DNA from: Candidatus Margulisiibacteriota bacterium
Lineage (GTDB): Bacteria > Margulisbacteria > WOR-1 > O2-12-FULL-45-9
Assembly (NCBI GenBank): GCA_018817195.1
Contig: JAHIUL010000143.1
Location: 1 to 16,689 of the forward strand
Direction of reading: 5' to 3'
Length of the DNA: 16,689 bases
This document shows positions 1 through 7,612 of the stretch, piece after piece. Positions within the stretch are counted from its first letter, which is position 1, and each line of letters starts with the position of its first letter. A program made the translations under genes and the position numbers. The notes under the pieces are model-generated. The model did no database searches. It was not told the origin of the DNA and was given only the letters and a program-made list of their open reading frames with translations.

Positions 1-355
1 CAGCCTTAACAGTTAAAGCTTTTTTAATTTCGCCGTCGCCTAAAATCTTTAAGAGTCCCCTGATGCCCAGGCTTTCCTTAGTGACTTCTCCGTCAAGCTT
101 GCTTAAATCAGAAACATTTAAAACAGTATATCTCGTTGCAAACGGCTGGTTGCTGAAACCACGCTTGGGCAAGCGGCGGTAAAGAGGTGTTTGTCCACCC
201 TCAAAACGGCGTCCTTTAGTGCCTCCGCTGCGGCTCTTTTGGCCTTTGTGGCCGCGACCACAAGTTTTTCCAGTCCCAGAGCTGGTGCCCCGGCCTACCC
301 TGGTTTTGCTCTTTTTTGAACCCTTCTTGGGCTTTAAATTATTAAGCTGCAGCAT
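1..355 (-). CDS. rplO: 50S ribosomal protein L15, 3'-truncated by window edge
   Basis: L15 (uL15) binds 23S rRNA and acts late in large-subunit assembly. I translated the reverse strand from the ATG at 355-353 and obtained 118 residues with no stop before the window ends, so the C-terminus is missing. The N-terminus begins [20 protein letters not shown]. It continues with the glycine- and basic-rich [20 protein letters not shown] and then the RRLPKRGF segment, all typical of the family. The start lies 1 nt after the rpsE stop, and an AAGGAG (plus-strand 369-374) sits inside the last codons of rpsE. In most bacteria rpmD (L30) lies between rpsE and rplO; here there is no room for it. The product call is secure. 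Confidence 0.96.
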   Translation of the reverse strand, partial: MLQLNNLKPKKGSKKSKTRVGRGTSSGTGKTCGRGHKGQKSRSGGTKGRRFEGGQTPLYRRLPKRGFSNQPFATRYTVLNVSDLSKLDGEVTKESLGIRGLLKILGDGEIKKALTVKA

Positions 356-356
356 T

Positions 357-872
357 TTATACTTTTATCTCCTTACCCCTGAGAGCTAAGACTTCTTCAC
401 GGCTTTTAAGCGCGGTCAGGCCGTTTAGCGTGGCGCGCGCCACATTAATGGCATTATTTGAGCCAATTGACTTAGCCACAACATTCTTCATCCCGGCTAA
501 TTCTAAGATGGTACGAACTGCGCCGCCGGCAATAACACCGGTTCCAGCAGGAGCCGGTCTTAAAACTACATGGCTGGCTCCAAATTTGCCAACCACATCA
601 TGCGGCAAGGTCCCTTGAACCTGGGCAATTTCCAGCTGGTTCTTTTTGGCAGCCTCTACACCTTTGCGAATAGCCGATGCAACTTCTGCGGCCTTGCCAA
701 TCCCCAAACCAACAGATGAAAGCATGTCACCAACAACTACGACTGCGCGAAAGCCCATTTTTTTACCGCCTTTAACAACCTTAGTTACCCGGCGGATTTG
801 GACAACCTTTTCTTTTAGCTCTGGTTTCTTTTCCTGGTCTTCCATATTAAATTCAGCATCTTTCTGGTTCAA
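357..872 (-). CDS. rpsE: 30S ribosomal protein S5, TTG start
   Basis: S5 (uS5) is a small-subunit protein that lines the mRNA entry region and helps accuracy. The protein is 171 aa, near the usual 165-170. The N-terminal double-stranded-RNA-binding domain is visible at residues 28-51 ([19 protein letters not shown]). The C-terminal domain is marked by [16 protein letters not shown] at 105-120 and [18 protein letters not shown] at 135-152. I chose the TTG at 872-870 because a strong AAGGAGGG (881-888) sits 8 nt upstream of it. The first ATG (845-843, residue 10) has no good SD. The start overlaps the rplR stop by 4 nt (TTGA). Residues 1-22 are acidic and charged and lie outside the conserved domain. 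Confidence 0.95.
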   Translation of the reverse strand: MNQKDAEFNMEDQEKKPELKEKVVQIRRVTKVVKGGKKMGFRAVVVVGDMLSSVGLGIGKAAEVASAIRKGVEAAKKNQLEIAQVQGTLPHDVVGKFGASHVVLRPAPAGTGVIAGGAVRTILELAGMKNVVAKSIGSNNAINVARATLNGLTALKSREEVLALRGKEIKV

Positions 873-1186
873 AAGAGCAACCCTCCTTCACGGGCAGCGT
901 CAGCCAAGGCCTTAAGGCGGCCATGGAACTGAAACCGGCCACGATCAAACACAACTTTTTTTATTTTCTTGGTAATTGCCTTTTCAGCAATCTCTTTGCC
1001 AACTTTTTTGGCTGAAGCAACATTACCGCTGGCCTTTTGTGCCAAGCTTGAAGCAGCCACCAATGTCTTGCCTGCAACATCATCAATTATCTGGGCGTGA
1101 ATATGTTTCGCGCTGCGAAAAACTGATAAACGAGGTCTTTCTGCAGTGCCAAAAATTTTCTTTTTTCTTTTTATCCTCTTAGCCAT
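869..1186 (-). CDS. rplR: 50S ribosomal protein L18, short N-terminus
   Basis: L18 (uL18) binds 5S rRNA and, with L5, helps place it in the central protuberance. The 105-aa product has the family core [19 protein letters not shown] at residues 14-32 and the terminal [20 protein letters not shown] block at about 80-99, ending GLLF. It is about 12 residues shorter than E. coli L18 (117 aa). The loss is in the basic N-terminal arm, which here is only [13 protein letters not shown]. The ATG at 1186 follows GGAGGAG (1197-1203) at 10 nt spacing, so the short N-terminus is probably real. The gene starts 2 nt after the rplF stop and overlaps rpsE by 4 nt. Confidence 0.95.
   Translation of the reverse strand: MAKRIKRKKKIFGTAERPRLSVFRSAKHIHAQIIDDVAGKTLVAASSLAQKASGNVASAKKVGKEIAEKAITKKIKKVVFDRGRFQFHGRLKALADAAREGGLLF
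881..888 (-). promoter_or_regulatory. Shine-Dalgarno site deciding the TTG start of rpsE
   Basis: AAGGAGGG on the minus strand lies 8 nt before the TTG at 872 and 35 nt before the first ATG (845). It is inside rplR, in the Glu-Gly-Gly codons near its end. Confidence 0.85.
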
Positions 1187-1188
1187 AA

Positions 1189-1743
1189 TTACGCAGCTCC
1201 TCCTGCAACTTTAGCAGCCTTACCAGCTTTCTTCCTTACTCGCTCGCCTGCATATCGGATGCCTTTACCTTTATAAGGTTCAACCTTTCTGATTGCTTTA
1301 ATATCAGCTGCCACTGCGCCAACTAACTGCTTATCAACACCTTTAACTATGATCTTATTCGTCCCTTCCACTGAAAGTTCAATACCATCAGGCGCATCAA
1401 CGATAACAGGATGCGAGAAACCAATAGAAATCTGCAGGCCCTTGCCCTGCTTGGCTGCGCGGTAACCAACCCCAACCATTTCTAGTCTCTTTTCAAAACC
1501 CTGGGTAACACCAATAATCATGTTATTGACCAGGCTGTTGTATAGCCCTTGCAAAGCCAGAATTTTTGGGTCTTTTGACTGGCAAGCCATCTTTACTTTG
1601 CCGTCAGCCACTTCTATTTTCACCAATTGCTTATACTGCTGGATCAGGCTGCCCTTAGACCCTTTGACCTGGATTGTCCCGTCAACAACCTTAACTTCCA
1701 CGCCTTTTGGTATCTCTAGTAATCTTTTGCCTATTCTTCCCAT
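1189..1743 (-). CDS. rplF: 50S ribosomal protein L6
   Basis: L6 (uL6) is a two-domain large-subunit protein near the sarcin-ricin loop and the factor-binding site. The product is 184 aa, against a usual length of about 176-180. The start [17 protein letters not shown] and the C-terminal signature [13 protein letters not shown] (about residues 155-167) are clear. The last 14 or so residues ([14 protein letters not shown]) form an Ala/Lys/Gly tail; the GGA GGA codons in it are the SD of the next gene, rplR. The start is 6 nt after the rpsH TGA. It has no AGGAGG; the pairing element seems to be GGTGAT, which overlaps that stop codon. Confidence 0.97.
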   Translation of the reverse strand: MGRIGKRLLEIPKGVEVKVVDGTIQVKGSKGSLIQQYKQLVKIEVADGKVKMACQSKDPKILALQGLYNSLVNNMIIGVTQGFEKRLEMVGVGYRAAKQGKGLQISIGFSHPVIVDAPDGIELSVEGTNKIIVKGVDKQLVGAVAADIKAIRKVEPYKGKGIRYAGERVRKKAGKAAKVAGGAA

Positions 1744-1748
1744 TTTAT

Positions 1749-1754
1749 ATCACC
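1749..1754 (-). promoter_or_regulatory. Atypical Shine-Dalgarno element GGTGAT for rplF
   Basis: GGTGAT on the minus strand lies 5 nt before the rplF ATG and includes the TGA stop of rpsH. It can pair with the 5' part of the common 16S 3'-end sequence GATCACCTCC, instead of its CCTCC core. Function is inferred. Confidence 0.5.
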
Positions 1755-2142
1755 AAATATAACAGAGCACTTCTCCCCCCACTTTTTGATTGCGGGCAGA
1801 CTCATCAGTCATGATCCCGCGTGAGGTAGAGATTATAGCCGTGCCAAAGCCGGCCTGAACCTTTGGTAGAGACCTGGCATCCGCGTAAATACGCCTGCCT
1901 GGTCTACTGACCCGCCTCAAACCAACAATTACACCGTCTTTATCAGAAGTATATTTGAGGATTAATCTGATAAATTTTTTCTCCATGCGTTTTAAGACAT
2001 CCAATTTAGCGACATAACCATCTTCAAGTAAAATTTTGCCGATGGCTTCTTTTACTTTAGAATGCGGAATATCAACACTTTCAAGCCGCGCATTCAAAGC
2101 ATTTTTTATTCTTGATAACATATCTGCTATCGGATCTGTCAT
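1750..2142 (-). CDS. rpsH: 30S ribosomal protein S8
   Basis: S8 (uS8) binds the central domain of 16S rRNA (helix 21 region) and is needed early in small-subunit assembly. In E. coli it is also the translational repressor of the spc operon. The product is 130 aa, the usual length. It starts MTDPIADMLSRIKNA and ends with the family signature STSRGIMTDESARNQK followed by VGGEVLCYIW. The gene sits after rpsN with the largest gap of the array (16 nt), which holds AAGGGGAGG just ahead of the ATG. I saw no obvious S8-binding mimic, but I could not fold the RNA. Confidence 0.97.
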   Translation of the reverse strand: MTDPIADMLSRIKNALNARLESVDIPHSKVKEAIGKILLEDGYVAKLDVLKRMEKKFIRLILKYTSDKDGVIVGLRRVSRPGRRIYADARSLPKVQAGFGTAIISTSRGIMTDESARNQKVGGEVLCYIW

Positions 2143-2158
2143 TTTTTCCTCCCCTTAA

Positions 2159-2344
2159 TTACCAGCTCGACTTAGTTACACCAGGCAGCTGGCCAGTGTG
2201 GGCTAATTTCCTAAAACAAATTCGGCAAACACCAAATTTTTTGATAAAAGCGCGGGAACGGCCGCAAAGATGGCAGCGGTTCACCCGTCGCGTTGAAAAT
2301 TTTGGTTCTTTCTTTAATCTTTCCAACCATGCTTTTTTTGCCAT
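2159..2344 (-). CDS. rpsN: 30S ribosomal protein S14, zinc-binding short type (type Z)
   Basis: S14 (uS14) is in the head of the small subunit. At 61 aa this is the short form, not the 101-aa zinc-free form of E. coli. Four cysteines at residues 24, 27, 40 and 43 (CHLCGR and CRICFR) make an intact zinc ribbon. The protein ends GVTKSSW, the usual C-terminus. The start overlaps the rplE stop as TAATG, with AGGGAG in the rplE 3' end as SD. A zinc-free paralog elsewhere in the genome is possible but cannot be seen here. Confidence 0.97.
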   Translation of the reverse strand: MAKKAWLERLKKEPKFSTRRVNRCHLCGRSRAFIKKFGVCRICFRKLAHTGQLPGVTKSSW

Positions 2345-2895
2345 TAGTTAGCTCCCTTTTTCTGGAAAGGCATGCCAAGCGCCTCTAAAAGTTCTCTGGC
2401 TTCAGCGTCATCAGGAGCTGAAGTAACAAAAGTAATGTCCATGCCGCGGACACGGTCAACTTTTTCATAATCAACCTCAGGAAAAATTAATTGCTCCTTA
2501 ATACCCAAAGAATAATTGCCGCGACCATCAAATGACTTGGGACTGACACCTTTAAAGTCCCTGATCTTAGGCAAACAAACATTGACCAGCTTATTCATAA
2601 AATCGTACATCCGCTCCCCGCGCAGGGTAGCCTTGAGCCCAATCGGCAGGCCGCCCCTTAACTTAAAGTTAGCAATAGCCTTTTTCGCCTTAATGACCAG
2701 CGGCTGCTGGCCCACAATATCTGCCAATTCCTTGGCCGAAACATCAATGGCCTTAATGTTTTCCCTGGTTTCACCCACCCCACGATTAATCACAATTTTC
2801 ACCAAACGGGGAACACGCATAGGATTTTTGTGCCCCCTCATTTTTTGCAGGGCCGGTAAGATTTCTTTATAATATTTTTCTCTTAATTCACTCAT
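2344..2895 (-). CDS. rplE: 50S ribosomal protein L5
   Basis: L5 (uL5) binds 5S rRNA and forms the L1-independent bridge to the small-subunit head through S13. The product is 183 aa (usual about 179-185). Visible conserved parts are [16 protein letters not shown] at about residues 28-43, the [17 protein letters not shown] segment at about 70-86, and [21 protein letters not shown] at about 114-134. The end MPFQQKKGAN is a common L5 C-terminal type. The ATG lies 2 nt after the rplX stop; AAGGTG in the rplX end is the likely SD. The stop overlaps the rpsN ATG by one base. Confidence 0.97.
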   Translation of the reverse strand: MSELREKYYKEILPALQKMRGHKNPMRVPRLVKIVINRGVGETRENIKAIDVSAKELADIVGQQPLVIKAKKAIANFKLRGGLPIGLKATLRGERMYDFMNKLVNVCLPKIRDFKGVSPKSFDGRGNYSLGIKEQLIFPEVDYEKVDRVRGMDITFVTSAPDDAEARELLEALGMPFQKKGAN

Positions 2896-2897
2896 AA

Positions 2898-3224
2898 TTA
2901 CACCTTATCAACAACTTCACCGCAGCGTACACAGCCGCGCAGTCTTTTGCCTTCCACTTCTTTACTGCTAACCCTGGCCGGCTCGCCGCAGCGCGGGCAA
3001 ACCAGCATTAATTTTGAAACAGGAATTGGCAGGGCCTTATCAATAATACCGCCTGGAAAGTTTTGGCTGGGCCGTTGGTGCCTTTTTGCCACATTCATTC
3101 TTTCAACAATTGCGGCAACCTTGTCAGTCAAAACTTCCAACACCTTCCCCTTCTTGCCCTTATCTTTGCCGGCAAGAAGCAGAACTGTATCGCCTTTTTT
3201 TATTTTAATCTTTCTGTTTCTCAT
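2898..3224 (-). CDS. rplX: 50S ribosomal protein L24 with four-cysteine C-terminal zinc knuckles
   Basis: L24 (uL24) starts large-subunit assembly by binding the 5' end of 23S rRNA. The 108-aa product has the KOW region near the N-terminus ([20 protein letters not shown], residues 9-28) and the [14 protein letters not shown] stretch at about 50-63. The C-terminal part carries CPRCG (C76, C79) and CVRCG (C98, C101), a probable zinc-binding ribbon. E. coli L24 has no cysteines at these places. The start codon directly abuts the rplN stop (TAA then ATG, no gap), with AGAGG in the rplN end as a likely SD. The product is certain; zinc binding is inferred from the CxxC pairs. Confidence 0.96.
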   Translation of the reverse strand: MRNRKIKIKKGDTVLLLAGKDKGKKGKVLEVLTDKVAAIVERMNVAKRHQRPSQNFPGGIIDKALPIPVSKLMLVCPRCGEPARVSSKEVEGKRLRGCVRCGEVVDKV

Positions 3225-3593
3225 TTATACAACCTCTGGCGCTAAAGAAATAATCTTCATAAAATCCTTGTCGCGCAATTCCCTGGCTACCGGGCCAAAA
3301 ACACGGGTGCCGCGGGGCAGTTTTTCTTTGGTAATAATAGCCACTGCATTGTCGTCAAAAGCCACATATGAACCATCAGGCCGGCGGATCGGCTTTTTTG
3401 TCCGCACAATAACACAGTGAACAACTTCGCTTTTTTTAACTGTCTGGCCGGGGATAGCATCTTTAACAACCCCGACAATAATATCGCCAATCCCAGCATA
3501 ACGCCTGTTTGAGCCGCCAAGCACACGGATGCACATTACTGTGCGCGCACCGCTGTTATCTGCCACTTGTAATTTAGTCTGTACCTGAATCAA
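3225..3593 (-). CDS. rplN: 50S ribosomal protein L14, TTG start
   Basis: L14 (uL14) sits at the subunit interface, forms bridges to 16S rRNA, and is the docking site of the silencing factor RsfS in many bacteria. The product is 122 aa, the canonical length. It begins [16 protein letters not shown], which matches the family start residue for residue, so the TTG at 3593-3591 is the initiator. AGGAGG (3601-3606) lies 7 nt upstream, inside the rpsQ end. The conserved [14 protein letters not shown] block is at about residues 68-81. The start overlaps the rpsQ stop by 4 nt (TTGA). Confidence 0.97.
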   Translation of the reverse strand: MIQVQTKLQVADNSGARTVMCIRVLGGSNRRYAGIGDIIVGVVKDAIPGQTVKKSEVVHCVIVRTKKPIRRPDGSYVAFDDNAVAIITKEKLPRGTRVFGPVARELRDKDFMKIISLAPEVV

Positions 3594-3937
3594 TTGTTTT
3601 CCTCCTGAACTGAAGCAGGCGCCGCTGAAACTGCTTCCTCTTTGACCTTTTTCTTAGGCAATTCCTGCAGCCTTACTTTGCCTTTACCTAAAACCTTTAT
3701 AACCCGCCATCTTTTATCGCGGGACAGCGGCCTGGTCTCCATTATTTCAACCAGATCACCAACAGCACATTCGTTCTTTTCATCGTGCGCCTTAAGCTTG
3801 TTAGTCAATCTAATAACCTTCTGGTATAAGGGGTGGCGCTGTTTTCGTTCCACCTGAACCACAACCGTTTTATCCATCTTATCGCTGACTACGACCCCGG
3901 TTCTAAGCTTTCGATTTCCCCTCTTTGCTTCTTCCAA
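3590..3937 (-). CDS. rpsQ: 30S ribosomal protein S17 with C-terminal tail, TTG start
   Basis: S17 (uS17) is a primary 16S-binding OB-fold protein. The core runs from [20 protein letters not shown] (residues 11-30) through [19 protein letters not shown] and [17 protein letters not shown]. At 115 aa it is about 30 residues longer than E. coli S17 (84 aa). The extra part is a C-terminal Lys/Glu/Ala-rich tail ([16 protein letters not shown] and on). No ATG or GTG start is available upstream; the next Met is inside the conserved core. The TTG at 3937-3935 therefore looks like the true start. It lies 1 nt after the rpmC stop, with AAGGGGG (3947-3953) at 9 nt. Confidence 0.94.
   Translation of the reverse strand: MEEAKRGNRKLRTGVVVSDKMDKTVVVQVERKQRHPLYQKVIRLTNKLKAHDEKNECAVGDLVEIMETRPLSRDKRWRVIKVLGKGKVRLQELPKKKVKEEAVSAAPASVQEENN
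3601..3606 (-). promoter_or_regulatory. Shine-Dalgarno site for the TTG start of rplN
   Basis: AGGAGG on the minus strand lies 7 nt before the TTG at 3593. It is encoded by the Gln-Glu-Glu codons at the rpsQ end. Confidence 0.85.
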
Positions 3938-3938
3938 T

Positions 3939-4130
3939 TTATTGTGCCCCCTTCTCCTGGATTATCGTTAATATCCTTGCAATATTACGGCGCAAAACCC
4001 TGAGTTTTAAAGGGTTTTTTAATTGCTGGTTTGCCTTGGCCAGGCGAGCCAGCATTAATTCGCGCCTTGATTCTTCAGCTTTCTTTTGTAAATCTTCAAT
4101 ATTTAGTTCTCTTAATTCAGCTGCTTTCAT
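3939..4130 (-). CDS. rpmC: 50S ribosomal protein L29
   Basis: L29 (uL29) is a small helical-hairpin protein at the polypeptide exit tunnel, near the site where trigger factor and SRP dock. The product is 63 aa from the ATG at 4130-4128: [20 protein letters not shown], then the conserved [19 protein letters not shown] and [16 protein letters not shown] prefer this ATG because it gives the usual MKA-ELREL start, a TGATG overlap with the rplP stop, and 8 nt spacing from GGAG (4139-4142). A GTG one codon upstream (4133-4131) would add a single Met and cannot be excluded. Confidence 0.95.
   Translation of the reverse strand: MKAAELRELNIEDLQKKAEESRRELMLARLAKANQQLKNPLKLRVLRRNIARILTIIQEKGAQ
3947..3953 (-). 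promoter_or_regulatory. Variant Shine-Dalgarno site for the TTG start of rpsQ
   Basis: AAGGGGG on the minus strand, one mismatch from AAGGAGG, lies 9 nt before the TTG at 3937, inside the rpmC 3' end. Confidence 0.65.
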
Positions 4131-4540
4131 CACACCTTCTCCAAAAATCTAGTTTCGATCGGTAATTTATGGGCTGCCAGGCGCATGGCTTCTTTGGCGG
4201 CAGCGCGCGCAATGCCGGAAATCTCAAAAATAATATGCCCGCGCTTGACCGGCGCAACATACCCAACCGGCGCACCCTTGCCGCCGCCCATTCTTGTTTC
4301 AGCTGCCCTGGCTGTTCTTATTTTATCAGCAAAAGCCCTGACCCACACCTTACCACCGCGTTTTAAATGGTGGGTCAATGCCTTTCTGGCCGCCTCAATC
4401 TGGTTGGTTGTTAAATAATCACATTCCATTGCCTGCAGGCCAAACTCACCAAAAATAAGCACTGCCCCGGCTGAGGCCTTACCGCGCAGCCTTCTGCGCT
4501 GGTGTTTTCTGAATTTTGTTTTAGCTGGAAAAATACCCAT
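4130..4540 (-). CDS. rplP: 50S ribosomal protein L16
   Basis: L16 (uL16) contacts the elbow of A- and P-site tRNA and completes the peptidyl-transferase region late in assembly. The 136-aa product is of usual length. Conserved parts seen are KTKFRKHQRRRLRGKA at residues 7-22, ARKALTHHLKRGGKVWVR at about 51-68, and the ETRMGGGKGAPVGYVAPVKRG block at about 80-100. The N-terminus [10 protein letters not shown] replaces the more common MLMPKRTKY type. The ATG overlaps the rpsC stop by one base (TAATG), with GGAGAAG in the rpsC end as SD. The end GAGAAGGTG carries the SD for rpmC. Confidence 0.96.
   Translation of the reverse strand: MGIFPAKTKFRKHQRRRLRGKASAGAVLIFGEFGLQAMECDYLTTNQIEAARKALTHHLKRGGKVWVRAFADKIRTARAAETRMGGGKGAPVGYVAPVKRGHIIFEISGIARAAAKEAMRLAAHKLPIETRFLEKV
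4135..4142 (-). promoter_or_regulatory. Shine-Dalgarno site for rpmC
   Basis: GGAGAAGG on the minus strand is in the last codons of rplP. GGAG is 8 nt from the ATG at 4130 and 5 nt from the alternative GTG at 4133, which favours the ATG. Confidence 0.65.
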
Positions 4541-5235
4541 TATTTCTTCACTTCTCCTTCTGTTGGAGCAGCGGCGTCTTTCTTAGTCGCCTGAGCCGGC
4601 TGTTTATCACCCAGCACTTCACCCTTATAAATCCAAACCTTAACGCCGATTTTACCGTACATTGTCATTGCCTCAGTAAAACCATAATCTATTTTAGCCC
4701 TCAGGGTATGCAAAGGCACGCTGCCTACCCGGTACCATTCTTTTCTGGCAATTTCTGAACCGCCCAAACGTCCGGCACACCAAACCTTAACTCCCTTACC
4801 CCCAGCTCTCAGAGCCTTGGCCACTGATTGCCTCATGGCGCGGCGATAAGAAATCCGGCGTTCAAGCTGGTTAGCAATACTTTCTGCCACCAATATGGCG
4901 CAAGCCTCTGGTTTAGCCTGCTCATGCACATTTAATTGTATTTGTTTACCGGTCATTTTAACCAGGCGCTCACGAATAGCAGCAACTTCTTTGCCGCCTT
5001 TACCAATAATCAAGCCAGGTTTTGCCGTAGAAATATCAACTTCTATTTGATTAGCTTTGCGGCCAATCTTAATTCTGGAAATACCAGCCTTAAAAAGATG
5101 GCTCTTTAAAAACCCTCTCAGCTTAAGATCTTCAGCCAGCATTTTCCCGTATTCCTGATCACTGGCGTACCAAAAGCTGTCCCAATCTTCAATTATGCCT
5201 AGCCGCAGGCCCTTGGGATGTACTTTCTGGCCCAT
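4540..5235 (-). CDS. rpsC: 30S ribosomal protein S3
   Basis: S3 (uS3) lies at the mRNA entry tunnel and takes part in helicase activity of the ribosome. The product is 231 aa, close to E. coli (233). It starts [14 protein letters not shown]. The KH type II domain has an intact GxxG loop, IIGKGGKEV, with GKGG at residues 78-81. The C-terminal S3 domain contains [34 protein letters not shown]. The last 16 or so residues ([16 protein letters not shown]) form a charged, Ala-rich tail beyond the fold. The start overlaps the rplV TAA by one base, with AAGGAGG in the rplV end. Confidence 0.97.
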   Translation of the reverse strand: MGQKVHPKGLRLGIIEDWDSFWYASDQEYGKMLAEDLKLRGFLKSHLFKAGISRIKIGRKANQIEVDISTAKPGLIIGKGGKEVAAIRERLVKMTGKQIQLNVHEQAKPEACAILVAESIANQLERRISYRRAMRQSVAKALRAGGKGVKVWCAGRLGGSEIARKEWYRVGSVPLHTLRAKIDYGFTEAMTMYGKIGVKVWIYKGEVLGDKQPAQATKKDAAAPTEGEVKK

Positions 5236-5594
5236 TAACTTTCCTCCTTACTGACTGTGTCCTGTTTAGAAGTAACATAAACTGTCACGTGACTGGTCCT
5301 TTTATTTATCGGGAATATCCGGCCGCGGGCCCGGGGCTGCCAGCGACGCATTGTAACGGCCTTATTGGCGAATGCCTCAGATACTACCAAGCCTTCTTCC
5401 TTCATTTTATAGTTGTTTTTGGCATTAGCTGCCGCAGATTTTATTACCTTTTCCATAATCCGGGCGCCCTTGTTAGGCAAAAACTGCAGCAGGCGCAAAG
5501 CTTCAGCCACTAATTTACCGCGCACAAGCTTTGCCACAAGGCCCAGCTTGCGCGGAGAGATTTTTATCCATTTTGATCTTGCTATTACCCTCAT
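5235..5594 (-). CDS. rplV: 50S ribosomal protein L22
   Basis: L22 (uL22) spans all domains of 23S rRNA, and its long beta-hairpin narrows the exit tunnel next to L4. The product is 119 aa, a little longer than E. coli (110). Conserved parts are [20 protein letters not shown] at residues 9-28, the [11 protein letters not shown] helix, and the hairpin region [20 protein letters not shown] at about 81-100 followed by HVTVYV. The end carries a short [12 protein letters not shown] tail; AAG GAG GAA in it is the rpsC SD. The ATG overlaps the rpsS TGA by 4 nt (ATGA). Confidence 0.97.
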   Translation of the reverse strand: MRVIARSKWIKISPRKLGLVAKLVRGKLVAEALRLLQFLPNKGARIMEKVIKSAAANAKNNYKMKEEGLVVSEAFANKAVTMRRWQPRARGRIFPINKRTSHVTVYVTSKQDTVSKEES

Positions 5595-5878
5595 CCTGCT
5601 GTCACCGTTGTCTTAGCGGTTGGAGCGCTATGCCCTTTAAAAGTTCGTGTATGAGCAAATTCACCTAATTTATGGCCGATCATATTTTCTGTAATATAAA
5701 TCGGTATATGCCGTTTACCATTGTGTACTGCAAAGGTTAAGCCAATCATATCAGGCACTATGGTTGAACTGCGCGCCCATGTCTTGATGATCTTTTTATC
5801 ACCAGACATCTGCGCTTTCTGCACTTTTTTTAATAATTTCTCATCAATATGAGGCCCTTTATTTCTTGAACGACCCAT
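5591..5878 (-). CDS. rpsS: 30S ribosomal protein S19
   Basis: S19 (uS19) is in the head of the small subunit beside S13 and contacts the A-site tRNA region. The 95-aa product begins [20 protein letters not shown] and has the family signature [20 protein letters not shown] at about residues 58-77, then RTFKGHS. The C-terminal [11 protein letters not shown] is slightly extended and Thr/Ala-rich. The ATG is 3 nt after the rplB TAG; GAGGAGG is encoded by the Ser-Arg-Arg codons at the rplB end. The stop overlaps rplV by 4 nt. Confidence 0.97.
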   Translation of the reverse strand: MGRSRNKGPHIDEKLLKKVQKAQMSGDKKIIKTWARSSTIVPDMIGLTFAVHNGKRHIPIYITENMIGHKLGEFAHTRTFKGHSAPTAKTTVTAG

Positions 5879-5881
5879 GAA

Positions 5882-6706
5882 CTATTTCCTCCTCGAAATT
5901 ATTAAATCATTACTGGCGCATTTTGGATGACGAGTTTTCTTGCCTCGCGTAGGCTTACCCCAAGGCGTAACAGGATGCTTTCTGCCAATTGGTGATTTAC
6001 CTTCGCCACCGCCATGCGGATGATCACAGGGATTCATAACCACACCGCGAACATGAGGACGCCAGCCCAAGTGACGCTTGCGGCCAGCTTTACCTAGGAC
6101 CACATTCTTAGCGTCAAGGTTGCCTACCTGGCCAATAGTCGCTCGACAAGACAAATGAACCATGCGCTGCTCGCCTGAGGGCAATTTAATAATAGCATAG
6201 CCGCGATCCTTAGCCATTAACATAACCCCAGAGCCGGCTGAACGGGCTAGCTTGGCTCCTGCCCCTGGCATCATCTCAATATTATGAATTACTGTACCAA
6301 TTGGAATGGAGTTGAGCGGCAGGGCATTACCCGGCCTGATATCAACATCAGGACCAGTTTCTACCTGGTCGCCATCAGTTAAACCAATTGGCGCAATAAT
6401 ATATCTTCTTTCACCGTCAGCATATTCCAACAAAGCAATACGCGCATTGCGGTTAGGATCATATTCAATCCCCACTACCTTGGCTGCCATTTCCTTGTCA
6501 CGCTTAAAATCAATCAAACGATATTTACGCTTAGCGCCGCCGCCTCTGTGGCGCGCAGAAATGCGCCCGCGCCAATCACGGCCGCTTTTCTTCTGCAATT
6601 TTACCAGCAGCGATTTTTCAGGCTCGCTTTTAGTAACATCCTCAAAATCATCCGCGATCTGAAATCTTTGTCCTGGTGTTAATGGATTTTTCTTTTTCAA
6701 GCCCAT
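5882..6706 (-). CDS. rplB: 50S ribosomal protein L2
   Basis: L2 (uL2) binds domain IV of 23S rRNA, is needed for subunit joining and supports peptidyl-transferase activity. The 274-aa product matches the usual 273-277. The N-terminal RNA-binding domain shows [20 protein letters not shown] at residues 48-67. The C-terminal SH3-like domain ends with [18 protein letters not shown] at 224-241; His229, the residue equivalent to the functionally important E. coli His229, is present at the same number. The ATG lies 1 nt after the rplW stop. Its SD, GAGGAG inside the rplW end, is rather far away (about 13 nt). Confidence 0.98.
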   Translation of the reverse strand: MGLKKKNPLTPGQRFQIADDFEDVTKSEPEKSLLVKLQKKSGRDWRGRISARHRGGGAKRKYRLIDFKRDKEMAAKVVGIEYDPNRNARIALLEYADGERRYIIAPIGLTDGDQVETGPDVDIRPGNALPLNSIPIGTVIHNIEMMPGAGAKLARSAGSGVMLMAKDRGYAIIKLPSGEQRMVHLSCRATIGQVGNLDAKNVVLGKAGRKRHLGWRPHVRGVVMNPCDHPHGGGEGKSPIGRKHPVTPWGKPTRGKKTRHPKCASNDLIISRRK

Positions 6707-6707
6707 T

Positions 6708-6989
6708 TTACAATTCCAGCTCCTCTATTTTTTGCCCCGCTTCAAGGGTAACATAAGCCTTTTTTGCGTTGGCAGTACGGCCAATTGAACGACCCATGAT
6801 GCGGCGCTTTGGTTTAACATTAACAGTGTTTACTGCCTTGACCCTGACTTTAAATAATTGCCGCACAGCCTGGGCCACAGCAATTTTGGTTGCTCGCGGA
6901 TGGACCCTAAAAACATACTTGGACAAAGCCCTCTCTCCTACCGCCTTTTCCGAAATAATTGGCTCTAAAATAATTTGTTCAGGATGCAT
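6708..6989 (-). CDS. rplW: 50S ribosomal protein L23
   Basis: L23 (uL23) lies at the tunnel exit and is the main docking site for trigger factor and SRP. The 93-aa product is of normal size. It has the N-terminal [13 protein letters not shown] motif (residues 6-18), the [18 protein letters not shown] segment, and the C-terminal [18 protein letters not shown] region. The start overlaps the rplD stop as TAATG, with AAGGAG 11 nt upstream inside rplD. The C-terminal EELEL codons GAG GAG CTG provide the SD for rplB. Confidence 0.97.
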   Translation of the reverse strand: MHPEQIILEPIISEKAVGERALSKYVFRVHPRATKIAVAQAVRQLFKVRVKAVNTVNVKPKRRIMGRSIGRTANAKKAYVTLEAGQKIEELEL

Positions 6990-7612
6990 TAGGCTAATCT
7001 CTCCTTCAGACGATTAATGACCGCTTTTTCAATAACAACAGCTTCAGCATACAAAACATCAAAAATATTTAAATTATTAACATAAACAGGGTTAACTCCC
7101 CTGATGTTTCGTGCAGACTTCATAAAAATTTCATTCTTATCATCTAAAACAACCACAATTTTACCCTTGAGTTTCAGGCCTGCTAAAGCCTGGGCTGCTA
7201 ATTTTGTTTTTTGCTCAGCCAGTTTAAGGTCATCAACTATTATTAGCTTTCCTTGGGACACCTTATCTGACAAAGCAACTTTTAATGCTTTCTTTCTGAT
7301 TTTTTGCGGCAAATTATAATTATAGCTCCTTGGCTTTGGACCAAAAATCACTCCGCCCTTGCGCCACAACGGAGAACGAATGCTGCCAGCCCTGGCCCGG
7401 CCAGTACCTTTTTGTTTCCATGGTTTTTTGCCTCCGCCGCTCACTTCTGCCTTGGTTAAAGTAGAATGGGTTCCACGTCTTTTGGCAGCCAAATACCAAA
7501 CTAAAGCTGAATGAACAACTGCCTCATTAATCTCATGCCCGAAAATGTCTTCAGGCGCAGATACCTCACCCAGGCTTTTGCCTGCAATATCATATAATGC
7601 TAACTTTGTCAT
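6989..7612 (-). CDS. rplD: 50S ribosomal protein L4
   Basis: L4 (uL4) extends a loop into the exit tunnel opposite L22. In E. coli it also represses the S10 operon through the leader RNA. The product is 207 aa (E. coli 201). The tunnel-loop region shows GGGKKPWKQKGTGRARAGS (about residues 59-77) followed by IRSPLWRKGGVIFGPKPRSY. The C-terminal domain has KIVVVLDDKNE and the VNNLNIFDVLYAE segment. No leader lies ahead of rpsJ here, so the E. coli type of L4 autoregulation is unlikely in the same form (inference). The ATG overlaps the rplC stop by 4 nt; GGAGG in the rplC end is the SD. Confidence 0.97.
   Translation of the reverse strand: MTKLALYDIAGKSLGEVSAPEDIFGHEINEAVVHSALVWYLAAKRRGTHSTLTKAEVSGGGKKPWKQKGTGRARAGSIRSPLWRKGGVIFGPKPRSYNYNLPQKIRKKALKVALSDKVSQGKLIIVDDLKLAEQKTKLAAQALAGLKLKGKIVVVLDDKNEIFMKSARNIRGVNPVYVNNLNIFDVLYAEAVVIEKAVINRLKERLA

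Noticed and set aside
357..845. ATG at 845 as the rpsE start
   Set aside because: The AAGGAGGG is 35 nt away, while TTG at 872 is ideally spaced and gives the usual 4-nt overlap with rplR.
2143..2158. The 16-nt rpsN-rpsH gap as a promoter or S8-binding site
   Set aside because: It is too short for either and is explained by the AAGGGGAGG ribosome-binding site of rpsH.
2947..3420. 157-codon open frame on the plus strand across rplX and rplN
   Set aside because: It lies wholly opposite two highly conserved genes, shows no family resemblance, and has the composition of a complement frame.
3287..3526. 79-codon minus-strand frame inside rplN
   Set aside because: It is a shifted frame of the conserved L14 gene, with no SD or family match.
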